From contig JBQCGP010000038.1 of NCBI GenBank assembly GCA_051955535.1, positions 13,506 to 77,505 of the forward strand: a stretch of 64,000 nt of DNA, written 5' to 3'. Below are positions 17,321 through 25,457 of this stretch, one piece after another (the first letter of the stretch is position 1; the number at the start of each line of letters is the position of its first letter). Below the pieces are notes generated by a model that was not told where the DNA came from, ran no database searches, and worked only from the letters and a program-made list of their open reading frames with translations. The position numbers were made by a program, and so were the translations under genes. The DNA is from 13-2-20CM-68-14 sp051955535 (GTDB taxonomy: Bacteria > Actinomycetota > Thermoleophilia > Gaiellales > Gaiellaceae).

Positions 17321-18321
17321 AGATCTGGGTCGATCTGACCAACCCGGCGCACGTGATCGTGCTGCGGCCCCTGGTGGAGCTGCTCGAGGCCGGCGGCCAC
17401 GAGGTGACCATGACGGCACGGCCGCTCTCGCACACGACTGAGCTGCTCGACGACTGGGGTCATCCGTACACGGCGATCGGACACCACGGCGGCGCGGGCA
17501 TGCTCGGCAAGGCGCTGGCGGCCGGGTCGCGGGTCGTGCAGGCGTTCGGGTTCGCACGCGGCAAGAACTTCGACTACGGGCTCGCACACGGGTCGACGGA
17601 CGTGCCACCGGTGGGCCGCGTGCTCGGGATCCCGAACACGACGATGTTCGACTACGAGTGGGCGCGGCTCCAGCACGAGGTCAACTGCCGCCTTGCGCCG
17701 CGCGTGCTCGTACCCGACGCGATTCCTGCCGAGCGGCTCGCCCAGTACGGCGCCCGTCCGCCGAAGCTCGTGCAGTACCCCGGCCTGAAGGAGGAGTACT
17801 ACCTCGCTGACTTCGAACCGGATTCCGCCGTGCTCGGGGACCTCGGACTCGACCCGGCGCGAGTGATCGCGGTCGTGCGTACGGCGCCCTCGTATGCGCT
17901 CTACCTCGGCGGCTCTGAGAACGAGCTCGTTCCGCGGGTGCTGCGCCGGCTGCTCGACGAGGGCGCGCAGGTGGTCGTGCTCGCGCGGACCGACGAGCAG
18001 AGGCGCGCGCTTCGGGACGTCGATCCAGCGCTGGTCGTCCCCGAGCGCGCCGTCGACGGCCGCAGCCTCGCAGGGCTCGCCGACCTCGTCGTCTCGGCCG
18101 GTGGGACGATGATCCGCGAGGCGGCCGTTCTCGGGACGCCGGTCTGGTCGATCTTCGAGGGCCGCCTCGGCGCCGTCGACGAACTGCTCGAGCGCGAGGG
18201 TCGCGTCCGCTTCCTGCGCGACCCCGGCGAGCTGGTCGTCGAGAAAGCTCCGGCGACACGCGAGCGACGCGGCCGGCGCGACCCCGCCGACTTGCTCCGG
18301 CTGGCGGTTCCGTCCTTTTAG
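17317..18321 (+). CDS. DUF354 family protein (glycosyltransferase-B-like fold)
   Basis: 334 residues. DUF354 proteins have a Rossmann pair resembling GT-B enzymes such as WecB/MurG. Landmarks are the N-terminal MKIWVDLTNPAHVIVLRPLV, the STDVPPVGRVLGIPNTTMFDYEWA segment, and the C-terminal LVVSAGGTMIREAAVLGTPVWSIF, which is the usual sugar-nucleotide-site pattern. Reaction not established. It lies next to the WecA-like and nucleotide-sugar genes, suggesting surface glycan assembly. The GTG start overlaps the acetyltransferase stop; the stop interlocks with that of the convergent gene (TTAG at 18318-18321). Confidence 0.8.
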   Translation: MKIWVDLTNPAHVIVLRPLVELLEAGGHEVTMTARPLSHTTELLDDWGHPYTAIGHHGGAGMLGKALAAGSRVVQAFGFARGKNFDYGLAHGSTDVPPVGRVLGIPNTTMFDYEWARLQHEVNCRLAPRVLVPDAIPAERLAQYGARPPKLVQYPGLKEEYYLADFEPDSAVLGDLGLDPARVIAVVRTAPSYALYLGGSENELVPRVLRRLLDEGAQVVVLARTDEQRRALRDVDPALVVPERAVDGRSLAGLADLVVSAGGTMIREAAVLGTPVWSIFEGRLGAVDELLEREGRVRFLRDPGELVVEKAPATRERRGRRDPADLLRLAVPSF

Positions 18322-19496
18322 CGGCGGCCGCCGGCCGACAACGCGCGTTCGACCGCTTCCTCGCGCTCCGGCTCGGCCTCGGGACGGCCGCGCCGAAGCA
18401 GCTGCAAGTGCCGCGACTTGAGGATCTCGAGCGAGTAGACCATCCATATCGACGCGGCCAGGACGACGACGCCGACGGCGATCGCGATCAGCGTATTCCG
18501 GAGGTCCCACTGGCCAAGCGGCCGCGGCGGGACGAAGCGCAGCAGGATCGCGTACGAGGCGAGCAGGAGCGCCCAGAGGTGCAGGTACGCGGCCGTGCGG
18601 CGCTGTGAGAACCCGATGCGCATGAAGCGGTGGTAGAAGTGGTTCTGGTCGGGGGCAAACGGCGAGCGCTTGTACTTGAGGCGCTTCAGAACGACGAACG
18701 ACGTGTCGAGGATCGGCACGGCCAGAACGAGCAGGGGGCCGACCAACGCGATCGTCGCTGCCGTCTTCAAGACGCCTTCGACGGCTACGCAGGCGAGCAG
18801 ACAGCCGAGCGCGAGCGCCCCCGTGTCGCCCATGAAGATCTTGGCCGGGTTGTAGTTGTGGCGCAGGAACGCGAGCGTCGCGCCACATACGATCGCGGCC
18901 AGCACGGCCGCGTCGGTGCGCGCGAACGACGCCGCGAGCAACGCGAACGAGCCCGATGCGATCGCGACGATCCCCGAGGCGAGCCCGTCCATCCCGTCGA
19001 TCAGGTTGACGAGGTTCGCAAGCAGCGCGATCCAGAAGATCGTCAGTGGATAGGCGCCCCAGCCCAGGTCGAAGTTGCCGACGAGCGGCAGGCCGCCGCT
19101 CTCCCACTTCAGCCCGAAGCCGGCGACCGGAATCAGCGCCGCGACCACGATCCCGAGCATCTTGATGCTCGGGTTGAGGCCGTGAAGGTCGTCGATCAGG
19201 CCGATCGCGGCGACCATGAGCGTCCCCAGCAGGATTCCGAGGTACACGCCTTCCGGCTTGACGAAGATCACCGTCGCGACCGCGATCGCGATCACGATCC
19301 CGATCCCGCCGATGCGCGGAATCGGCTTGCCGCCGTGCACGCGCGGACGGTCCGCCTTGTCGTCGACGCCGCCGATCCGGGGGGCGAGCCAGACGACGAG
19401 CGGCGTCAGCGCAAGGACGATTCCTGCCGCGGTCAGGAAGCCCCAGATCGCGTTGCTGTCGCGAAACAGCGCGTGCAGCGAGTCCGCGAAGGACAT
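18318..19496 (-). CDS. WecA/TagO-like undecaprenyl-phosphate sugar-1-phosphate transferase
   Basis: About 392 residues with roughly 11 membrane helices; family glycosyltransferase 4 (MraY/WecA). It links a sugar-1-phosphate, usually GlcNAc-1-P, to undecaprenyl phosphate and so begins surface polymer synthesis. Conserved motifs are seen: GLIDDLHGL, NLVNLIDGMDGLA, NPAKIFMGDTGAL and the cytoplasmic HFYHRFMRIGFSQR. The C terminus is a charged RRGRPEAEPEREE tail. ATG 19496 is chosen because TATAAC (19504-19509 on the minus strand) ends 7 nt before it; GTG 19517 is an alternative. It is convergent with the DUF354 gene. Confidence 0.9.
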   Translation of the reverse strand: MSFADSLHALFRDSNAIWGFLTAAGIVLALTPLVVWLAPRIGGVDDKADRPRVHGGKPIPRIGGIGIVIAIAVATVIFVKPEGVYLGILLGTLMVAAIGLIDDLHGLNPSIKMLGIVVAALIPVAGFGLKWESGGLPLVGNFDLGWGAYPLTIFWIALLANLVNLIDGMDGLASGIVAIASGSFALLAASFARTDAAVLAAIVCGATLAFLRHNYNPAKIFMGDTGALALGCLLACVAVEGVLKTAATIALVGPLLVLAVPILDTSFVVLKRLKYKRSPFAPDQNHFYHRFMRIGFSQRRTAAYLHLWALLLASYAILLRFVPPRPLGQWDLRNTLIAIAVGVVVLAASIWMVYSLEILKSRHLQLLRRGRPEAEPEREEAVERALSAGGRR

Positions 19497-19586
19497 CAGA
19501 CCGGTTATACCAGTCACTTATGCAGGAATCCTGCCCCCCGGCCGATACTGGTTCTGCCAGGACACGTTGCTAGCCTGCACACCTTC

Positions 19587-20897
19587 TTGAGCAAGGTTCT
19601 CTCACCGGAAACGACCTTCGACGATCGCGTCGCGGAGCGCACCGCGGCGATCGGGATCGTCGGGCTCGGCTACGCGGGCCTGCCGCTGGCGATGGCTTTC
19701 GCGGAGACCGGCTTTGCCGTGACCGGGATCGACATCAACGAGCGGCGCGTCCGCTCCGTCCAGGAGCATCGCTCCTACCTCGTCGACGTTCCGGCCGAGC
19801 GCTACGAAGACCTCGACGGCAGCCTTTCCGCAACGACGGATTTCGCGGCGGTTCGCGAACTCGACGCCCTGACGATCTGCGTCCCGACGCCGCTCTCGAA
19901 GACGCGCACGCCCGACCTGAACTACATCGTCTCAGCGGCCGAGTCGGTCGGCTCGAACATCAACGGGGGAACGCTGATCGTCCTGCAGTCGACGACGCAT
20001 CCGGGGACGACCGAGGAGATCGTGCTGCCTATCCTCGAGGAGCGCTCAGGCGGCAAGGTCGGCAAGGACTTCTTCCTCGGCTACGCGCCCGAGCGGGTCG
20101 ACCCAGGTAACGCGAGGTTCACGATCAAGAACACGCCCAAGCTCGTGGCCGGGGTCACCGAGGAATGCCTGCGGCGCACGGCGCTCCTCTACGAGCAGAT
20201 CGTCGACACGGTGCAGCCTGTCTCGAGCCCGATGGTCGCCGAGACGGCGAAGCTGCACGAGAACACTTTCCGCGCCGTCAACATTGCGCTCGCGAACGAG
20301 CTCGCGCTGATGTGCGACCGGCTCGGCATCTCCCCGTGGGAGGTGATCGAGGCCGCATCCTCGAAGCCGTTCGGCTTCCTGCCTCACTACCCGGGCCCCG
20401 GGCTCGGCGGCGACTGCATCCCGGTCGTGCCGCACTTTCTTGCATGGCGTCTGCGCGAGTACGGCTACTCGGCGCGGCTGATCGAGGCGGCGCACGAGAT
20501 CAACGCCGCGATGCCGCTGTTCGTCGTCCAGAAGATCTCGGACGCGCTGAACGAAGCCGGCCGGCCTATCAAGGGCTCGCGGCTGCTTCTGCTCGGCATG
20601 GCCTACAAGGCCGACGTCCACGACACGCGCGAGTCGCCGTCGCTGGAGATCATGCGCCAGTTGATCCAGCGGGGCGGCGACGTCCGCTACTGCGACCCGT
20701 GGGTCTCCGAGGTAGAGCTCGACGGCGTCACGCACAGGTCGGTCGAGTGGTCCACGGACGAGCTGGCCGCCGCCGACTGCGTGGTCGTGCTGACGCCGCA
20801 CACGGTCTTCGCGGAGAACCCGCTCTGGGATCATGCGCAGCTGATCGTGGACACGCGGCATGCGGTCCCGGACGGGCCGACCGTCCACCAGATCTAG
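19587..20897 (+). CDS. nucleotide-sugar dehydrogenase (UDP-glucose/UDP-ManNAc type)
   Basis: About 436 residues. The NAD-binding site GLGYAGLPLA is near residues 20-29, followed by the ALTICVPTPLSKTRTPDLNY segment, FLGYAPERVDPGN, and the catalytic cysteine in GPGLGGDCIPVVPHFLAW. The family oxidises the C6 alcohol of UDP-sugars to the uronic acid in two steps. The GxGxxGDCIPV form resembles WecC/WbpA, but the exact sugar cannot be told. The start is placed at TTG 19587, which gives the usual family length; the frame is open further upstream. First gene of a + strand nucleotide-sugar group. Confidence 0.88.
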   Translation: MSKVLSPETTFDDRVAERTAAIGIVGLGYAGLPLAMAFAETGFAVTGIDINERRVRSVQEHRSYLVDVPAERYEDLDGSLSATTDFAAVRELDALTICVPTPLSKTRTPDLNYIVSAAESVGSNINGGTLIVLQSTTHPGTTEEIVLPILEERSGGKVGKDFFLGYAPERVDPGNARFTIKNTPKLVAGVTEECLRRTALLYEQIVDTVQPVSSPMVAETAKLHENTFRAVNIALANELALMCDRLGISPWEVIEAASSKPFGFLPHYPGPGLGGDCIPVVPHFLAWRLREYGYSARLIEAAHEINAAMPLFVVQKISDALNEAGRPIKGSRLLLLGMAYKADVHDTRESPSLEIMRQLIQRGGDVRYCDPWVSEVELDGVTHRSVEWSTDELAAADCVVVLTPHTVFAENPLWDHAQLIVDTRHAVPDGPTVHQI

Positions 20898-20899
20898 GT

Positions 20900-21736
20900 T
20901 TGGCGCGGCTCCTGGTCCTCGGGGCCGGGTACATCGGCGCGAAGCTGGCCGAGCTCGCGCTGGCCGACGGCCACGAAGTCGTGCTCGCCGACAACTGGTT
21001 CGCAACCGAGCGGGCGCAGCTCGCCGAGCTCGAGGGCGCGGGTGCGCGGGTCGAGACGGCCGACATTCGGGACGACCTCGGCGGACTCCTCGCCGAGAGG
21101 CCCGACGTGGTCTACCTGCTCGCCGCCCAGGCGTCGCGCCCGCTCTCGGTACGGGACCCCCACTACACGGAGCAGACGAACGTGACCGGGACGCGGCGGG
21201 TCGGCGCTGCTGTCGGCGAGGCCGGCTTGCCGTTCCTGGTCTTCGGCTCGTCGCTCCACGTCTACGGAAGCGGGCTGTCCGGCGAGATCGGGCCGTCGAC
21301 GCCGTACGGGCCGCAGCGGGACCTCGCCCACCTCTCGAAGGTCTACGGCGAACAGTCGCTCTCGATCGAAGCAGACCGCCACGGTTTCGGGCTCGCGATC
21401 CTGCGGCTGGGGATCGTCTACGGGCCGAGCCCGGTCGAGCATTCGGCAGAGGGGTCGCAAACCGTGGTCGACAAGTTCCGGAGGCTCGCGGCGGGCGGCG
21501 AGGAGCTGCCGCTCGACGACGGCGGCGGCGCCACCATCGGCGTCGTTCACGTCGAGGATGCAGCGCGGATCCTGCTCGCGGCTCGGCCCGGGGTCGAGAA
21601 CCTCGCCGCGGAGACGGTGACCGTCGCCGACGTCGCCGCACTGGCGCGCGGGGACGAGCCCGCCGGAGGGGCGTCGTTCACGGTCTCGTCTCCGTTCTCG
21701 TACAGACACCGGCTCGCGGACTACCTGCGTCGATGA
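20900..21736 (+). CDS. NAD-dependent sugar epimerase/dehydratase
   Basis: 278 residues from TTG 20900, directly after the preceding stop. Rossmann motif LVLGAGYIGAKLAELAL, catalytic YxxxK in KVYGEQ-type context (HLSKVYGEQSL; the Tyr-Lys pair is atypical), and the RLGIVYGP segment of SDR-extended enzymes. These convert the 4-keto or C4/C6 positions of nucleotide sugars. The active-site Lys is not clearly placed, so activity may be altered. Its stop overlaps the next start (ATGA). Confidence 0.8.
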   Translation: MARLLVLGAGYIGAKLAELALADGHEVVLADNWFATERAQLAELEGAGARVETADIRDDLGGLLAERPDVVYLLAAQASRPLSVRDPHYTEQTNVTGTRRVGAAVGEAGLPFLVFGSSLHVYGSGLSGEIGPSTPYGPQRDLAHLSKVYGEQSLSIEADRHGFGLAILRLGIVYGPSPVEHSAEGSQTVVDKFRRLAAGGEELPLDDGGGATIGVVHVEDAARILLAARPGVENLAAETVTVADVAALARGDEPAGGASFTVSSPFSYRHRLADYLRR

Positions 21737-22608
21737 AGGTTCTCGTCACGGGCGCCGCCGGCTTCCTCGGCTCGCAGGCGGCAATGCTGTTCGAGCGAGA
21801 CGGCCACGAGGTCGTCCGGCTCGGCCGCCCGGAAGGCGCCGATCGCGCCGGCGTTCCGCCGGCCGACGTACGCCGCGACGCGGGCGACCCAAACGTGCGC
21901 GGGCTGATCGCCGGGTGCGACGCTGTCCTGCACTTCGCCGGCATCCCGGATCCCGCGCGTGCACGCGAGGACCCCACCCGCGCCGTCCGGGAGAACGCCG
22001 GCACGACCCTGAACCTGCTCGAGGGCTGCGCCGAGCACGGCGCCGGCCTCGTCTACCCCTCGACGCTGCGCGCGGCGCTCGACCCGCCGCCCGATCCTTA
22101 TGCGCACTCGAAGCGTCTCGGCGAGGAGGCTTGCCGCCTGCACCGCGCGCCGACGCTGGTCGTGCGGCTGCCTTCCGTCTACGGGCCCGGCCAGGTCGCC
22201 TGGGAAGGAGCGACCGGCGCGATCGCCTCGTTCGCGGCCCGTGCGCTGGCCGGCGAGCCGATCGTCATCGTCGGCGATCCGGAGCGCAGCCGCGACTTCA
22301 TCTACGTCGAGGACGCGCTCGGTGCGATCGAGGCCATGGTGGCCGGGCAACGCTGGAACGAAACGGTGCTGATCGCCACCGGACGCTCCACGCCGTTGCG
22401 GGTCGCCGCAGAGCTGGTGCGTGACGCCGCCGGCTCCCCGGCTCCGATCGAGACCCCGGGAGGGGACTTGCCGGCCGGCGAGAACGAAAGCTACCGGGGT
22501 GCCCCGGAGGCGCCGTTACCCTTGAACGTGCCCTTGGAAGAGGGCGTCCGCCGCTATGTCGACTGGCTCAAACACCACCCCGCTTCTCAAGTCCGCGCCG
22601 GAGCCTGA
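21733..22608 (+). CDS. NAD-dependent sugar epimerase/dehydratase
   Basis: 291 residues. Glycine-rich GAAGFLGSQAA is at about 7-17, and YAHSKRLGEEA supplies the YxxxK catalytic pair. RLPSVYGPGQ and the SRDFIYVEDALGAIEAM segment are typical of UDP-hexose 4-epimerases. It is translationally coupled to the gene before and overlaps the following large gene by 53 nt. Sugar specificity is unknown; context suggests O-antigen-like or capsule precursors. Confidence 0.87.
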   Translation: MKVLVTGAAGFLGSQAAMLFERDGHEVVRLGRPEGADRAGVPPADVRRDAGDPNVRGLIAGCDAVLHFAGIPDPARAREDPTRAVRENAGTTLNLLEGCAEHGAGLVYPSTLRAALDPPPDPYAHSKRLGEEACRLHRAPTLVVRLPSVYGPGQVAWEGATGAIASFAARALAGEPIVIVGDPERSRDFIYVEDALGAIEAMVAGQRWNETVLIATGRSTPLRVAAELVRDAAGSPAPIETPGGDLPAGENESYRGAPEAPLPLNVPLEEGVRRYVDWLKHHPASQVRAGA

Positions 22609-24556
22609 GCAGCTCAGGGACCGTCTCGACGGCGGTGATTGGCGCGGGCTCGAGATTGCCCTCATGCCTCAGCATGTCGCCTCCGACGACGCGGTCGCAC
22701 GCGCGGTCGACGCCACACGCGCTGTGAGCGCAGACATCGCGATAACGGCCGAGGCGCCCGTCGCGTGGCCGAGCGGCGCGTTCGTCCGAGTCGACCGTCT
22801 CGACGAGGAGGCACGAGCCGGGATCGAGCGCAGCGCGGAGTTTGGGGCGCGCGTCGGTTCGCCGGTCCTGACGATCCACCTGTTCGTGCCACTCTCGCCG
22901 GACGAGTTCCGCGCGGCGGGGTCGATCGACGAAGAGGCGGTCGAGGAGTTCCTACGTTTCTACGCGGCCGCGTGCATTGGCCGCGGCGTCACGCCTCTGA
23001 TCGAGAACGTTCCTCCCGTCCTGCGGATGCGGACGGGTGGTGTGTTCTTTTCCCCGATCGGCGGTCACTGGCGCGACCTGCTCGACTGGCGCGAGCGCGT
23101 CCCGGAGCTTGGGTTCACGGTCGACACGTCGCATGCCGCGCTCTTCCGTTCGTTCGCGGCTGTGTACCCCGGCTTGTTCGGGCTCGACTCGGCCGATGGC
23201 CTGGAGCTCGAACGCTACGTCGAGGAGCTGGGGCCTCAGGCCGAGGTCGCCCATATCTCCGACGCGCACGGCCTGCTCGGTGAAGGGCTTCCCTACGGCG
23301 CCGGCGAGCTCGAGCTCGATCTCGATCCGATCGTCGGCAGGCTCGGCGAGCTGGTGCGGTTCGTCGTCGCCGAGATCAACGAGCCGGATCCGGCGCGCTC
23401 CGTCGAAATGAAGCGCGCCTACCGGGCGATCGAGCGCGCGCTGGCCGGGACGAAGCGGGAGTCGGCACGTGCTGCGCGGAGAGTCCCGCAGGACACCTTT
23501 GACTGGCAGGCCGTGATCGAGCGGCGCGATCCCGTGCCGTCGGTGCTCGAACTGCAGGAGCGCTTCGGCGGCCGCCGCGTCCTGATCACGGGCGGCGGGG
23601 GCTCGATCGGCGGCACACTCGCCACGTTCCTGAGCGGTTTCCGGCCGGAGCGGATCGTGCTCGTCGACGGGCACGAGTCCTCGCTGATCGCCGACCGGCG
23701 CGCTCGCGATCCACAGGAGCTCGACCGGTTCCACCACGTGCTGTGCGACATCCGCGAGCCCGGAAGGCTCGAGCGCGAGCTTGCCGCGGCGAAGCCCGAC
23801 GTCGTCTTCCACCTGGCCGCCTACAAGCACGTCGACTGGGCCGAGGTCTTCCCGGAGGAGTTCGTCGATACGAACCTGCACGGCTCGTGGAACGTTCTGC
23901 GGGCCGCCGAGGCCGCAGGGGTCGACACGGTCGTCGTCGCCTCGACGGACAAGGCCGCGCTGGCGCAGAGCTTCTACGGCCGGACGAAGCGGTTCATGGA
24001 GCAGCTGACCGCGTTCGCGGGGCGGCGTGCGAGCGGCCGACGCACGGCGGTCCGACTTGTCAACGTGCTCGGGTCAGCCGGCGCCGCATCCGAGATCTTC
24101 CTTCGCCAGGCGCGCGCCGGGGTTCCGCTGACCGTCACCGACACCGGGATGGTGCGCTACTGGATCACGATGTCGCACGCGGCCTGCCTGGTCGCGCAGG
24201 CGGCGCTGGTCGCAGGCGAGGGCGTCCCGCTCTGCAGCCCGCACGACCCGGTCATGCTGACCGTCGGCGACCTGGCCGAGCGGATCTGGCAGATCGCGGG
24301 GCCCGGCGGCGAGACCGAGATCGAACTCCTCGGCATCCGCCGCGGCGAGACGCTGAGCGAGGTGCTTACAGGTCCGGGCGAGACGCTCGGCGAGGAACTC
24401 CACCAGGGCATCTGCGCGATCGAGGGCGAGATCCCGACCGCGGGCGCCGCCTGGGTGATCGAGCGGCTCCCGGCCCGCGGCAGCCGCGAGGAAGCCCGAG
24501 CGATCTGGCTCGAGGCAATGCAGCGGCCGGGCCTGCTGGCGCCCACCCGCCCTTAA
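22556..24556 (+). CDS. fusion: TIM-barrel sugar isomerase-like domain + CapD/FlaA1-like dehydratase
   Basis: 666 residues. Residues 1 to about 290 look like a xylose-isomerase-type TIM barrel (AP_endonuc_2): PVLTIHLFVPLS, GRGVTPLIENVPP, LGFTVDTSHAALF, EVAHISDAHG and VAEINEPDP are the usual metal-site strands. Residues about 320-666 form a CapD/FlaA1-type SDR: VLITGGGGSIGGTLATFL, HLAAYKHVDWAE, STDKAA, catalytic FYGRTKR and ITMSHAACLV. FlaA1-type enzymes remove water across C4-C6 of UDP-GlcNAc. The two are usually separate proteins, so this suggests coupled steps on one sugar. The start ATG 22556 overlaps the previous gene by 53 nt; no better start is seen. A hairpin follows the stop. Confidence 0.82.
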   Translation: MSTGSNTTPLLKSAPEPEQLRDRLDGGDWRGLEIALMPQHVASDDAVARAVDATRAVSADIAITAEAPVAWPSGAFVRVDRLDEEARAGIERSAEFGARVGSPVLTIHLFVPLSPDEFRAAGSIDEEAVEEFLRFYAAACIGRGVTPLIENVPPVLRMRTGGVFFSPIGGHWRDLLDWRERVPELGFTVDTSHAALFRSFAAVYPGLFGLDSADGLELERYVEELGPQAEVAHISDAHGLLGEGLPYGAGELELDLDPIVGRLGELVRFVVAEINEPDPARSVEMKRAYRAIERALAGTKRESARAARRVPQDTFDWQAVIERRDPVPSVLELQERFGGRRVLITGGGGSIGGTLATFLSGFRPERIVLVDGHESSLIADRRARDPQELDRFHHVLCDIREPGRLERELAAAKPDVVFHLAAYKHVDWAEVFPEEFVDTNLHGSWNVLRAAEAAGVDTVVVASTDKAALAQSFYGRTKRFMEQLTAFAGRRASGRRTAVRLVNVLGSAGAASEIFLRQARAGVPLTVTDTGMVRYWITMSHAACLVAQAALVAGEGVPLCSPHDPVMLTVGDLAERIWQIAGPGGETEIELLGIRRGETLSEVLTGPGETLGEELHQGICAIEGEIPTAGAAWVIERLPARGSREEARAIWLEAMQRPGLLAPTRP

Positions 24557-24558
24557 CG

Positions 24559-24591
24559 CAGGGACTGTCCCCGGAGCGGGGTCAGTCCCTG
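24559..24591 (+). terminator. hairpin terminator of the sugar gene cluster
   Basis: CAGGGACTG and CAGTCCCTG are perfect 9-bp complements, with an inner CCCC/GGGG stem around GGAGC. It lies 3 nt after the stop of the fusion gene. The left arm (CAGGGACTGTCCCCG) belongs to a repeat family also seen at 24728 and 57311. Confidence 0.7.
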
Positions 24592-24598
24592 TTAGCAC

Positions 24599-24619
24599 GT
24601 CCGGGGTCAGACCCCGGAC
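24599..24619. repeat. perfect 21-bp palindrome, copy 1
   Basis: GTCCGGGGTC-A-GACCCCGGAC. A second copy with one change lies at 24701-24721. GGGGTCAGACCCC-type palindromes resemble REP-like sequences found in many genomes. Confidence 0.75.
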
Positions 24620-24700
24620 GCGGCCGTTCCGGCCGGCAGCCCACGTCTGAAGGGCCGGGAACCCGGTGCAGCTCCGTGATCGTGAGTCCGTTTCGGGGCC

Positions 24701-24750
24701 GTCTGGGGTCAGACCCCGGACATGGCCTTAGGGACTGTCCCCGAACGCGG
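24701..24750. repeat. palindrome copy 2 plus AGGGACTGTCCCCGAACG repeat
   Basis: GTCTGGGGTC-A-GACCCCGGAC (24701-24721) matches 24599-24619 at 20 of 21 bases. It is followed by TTAGGGACTGTCCCCGAACG (24728-24747), nearly the same as 57311-57330. The stretch 24620-24700 between the palindromes holds no gene that I can see. Confidence 0.7.
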
Positions 24751-24777
24751 ACTATCCCAAGAAACGGTTATTGGGAA

Positions 24778-24794
24778 GGCACCCTTCGGGTGCC
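24778..24794 (-). terminator. hairpin downstream of upp
   Basis: GGCACCC-TTC-GGGTGCC stands 9 nt past the upp stop on the minus strand, with no T-run. It probably closes the upp-glyA-tsaC-prmC-prfA transcript. Confidence 0.6.
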
Positions 24795-24803
24795 GGGCCC
24801 TCC

Positions 24804-25457
24804 CTAGCGAGTCCCGTAGAGCCGGTCGCCGGCGTCGCCGAGGCCGGGCACGATGAAGCCACGCTCGTTGAGGCCTCGATCGACCGCCGCTGTGACGATG
24901 TGTACGTCAGGGTGCTCCGCGTGCACCCGCTCGATGCCTTCGGGAGCCGAGACCAGGCAGACGAGGATCACCGACCGCGCCCCCGCATCCTTGACGGTCG
25001 TGATCGCCGCCACGCTCGAGTTGCCGGTCGCCAGCATCGGATCGAGCACGATCGCGTCGCGCTGCTCGAGGTCGCCCGGGAGCTTCACGTAGTACTCGAC
25101 CGGCTGGAGCGTCTCTTCGTCGCGGTACATGCCGAGGAAGCCAACACGCGCGCTCGAGACCAGTGAGAGCACGCCGTCCAGCATCCCGAGGCCGGCCCGC
25201 AGCACCGGGCACACGGCCACCTTCTTGCCGGAGATCCGCTGCGCGGTCATCTGCTCGAGCGGCGTGTCGATCCCGACGTTCTCGGTCGGAAAGTCCTTCG
25301 TCGCCTCGTAGGTAAGGAGCAGCGTCACCTCGTTGGCGAGCTTGCGGAAGTGAACCGTCGGCGTCTCCCGGTCCCGCAGATACGAGAGCTTGTGCTGGAC
25401 GAGCGGGTGGTCGACGACCGTGAGCTTGCGAACGCCGGTTTCGGCGCCGGCACTCAC
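24804..25457 (-). CDS. upp: uracil phosphoribosyltransferase
   Basis: 217 residues. It makes UMP from uracil and PRPP in pyrimidine salvage. The PRPP-binding loop is DPMLATGNSS (about 130-139), with RAGLGMLDGVL and the C-terminal GLNERGFIVPGLGDAGDRLYGT uracil-site motif complete. The GTG start at 25457 overlaps the glyA stop (GTGA), so the two are coupled. Length is normal. Confidence 0.95.
   Translation of the reverse strand: MSAGAETGVRKLTVVDHPLVQHKLSYLRDRETPTVHFRKLANEVTLLLTYEATKDFPTENVGIDTPLEQMTAQRISGKKVAVCPVLRAGLGMLDGVLSLVSSARVGFLGMYRDEETLQPVEYYVKLPGDLEQRDAIVLDPMLATGNSSVAAITTVKDAGARSVILVCLVSAPEGIERVHAEHPDVHIVTAAVDRGLNERGFIVPGLGDAGDRLYGTR

Noticed and set aside
22556..22608. Frameshift or sequencing error joining two genes at the 53-nt overlap before the fusion gene
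   Set aside because: Both frames are intact on their own, the fusion has complete motifs on both sides of its linker, and overlapping starts occur elsewhere in the window. Cannot be fully excluded.
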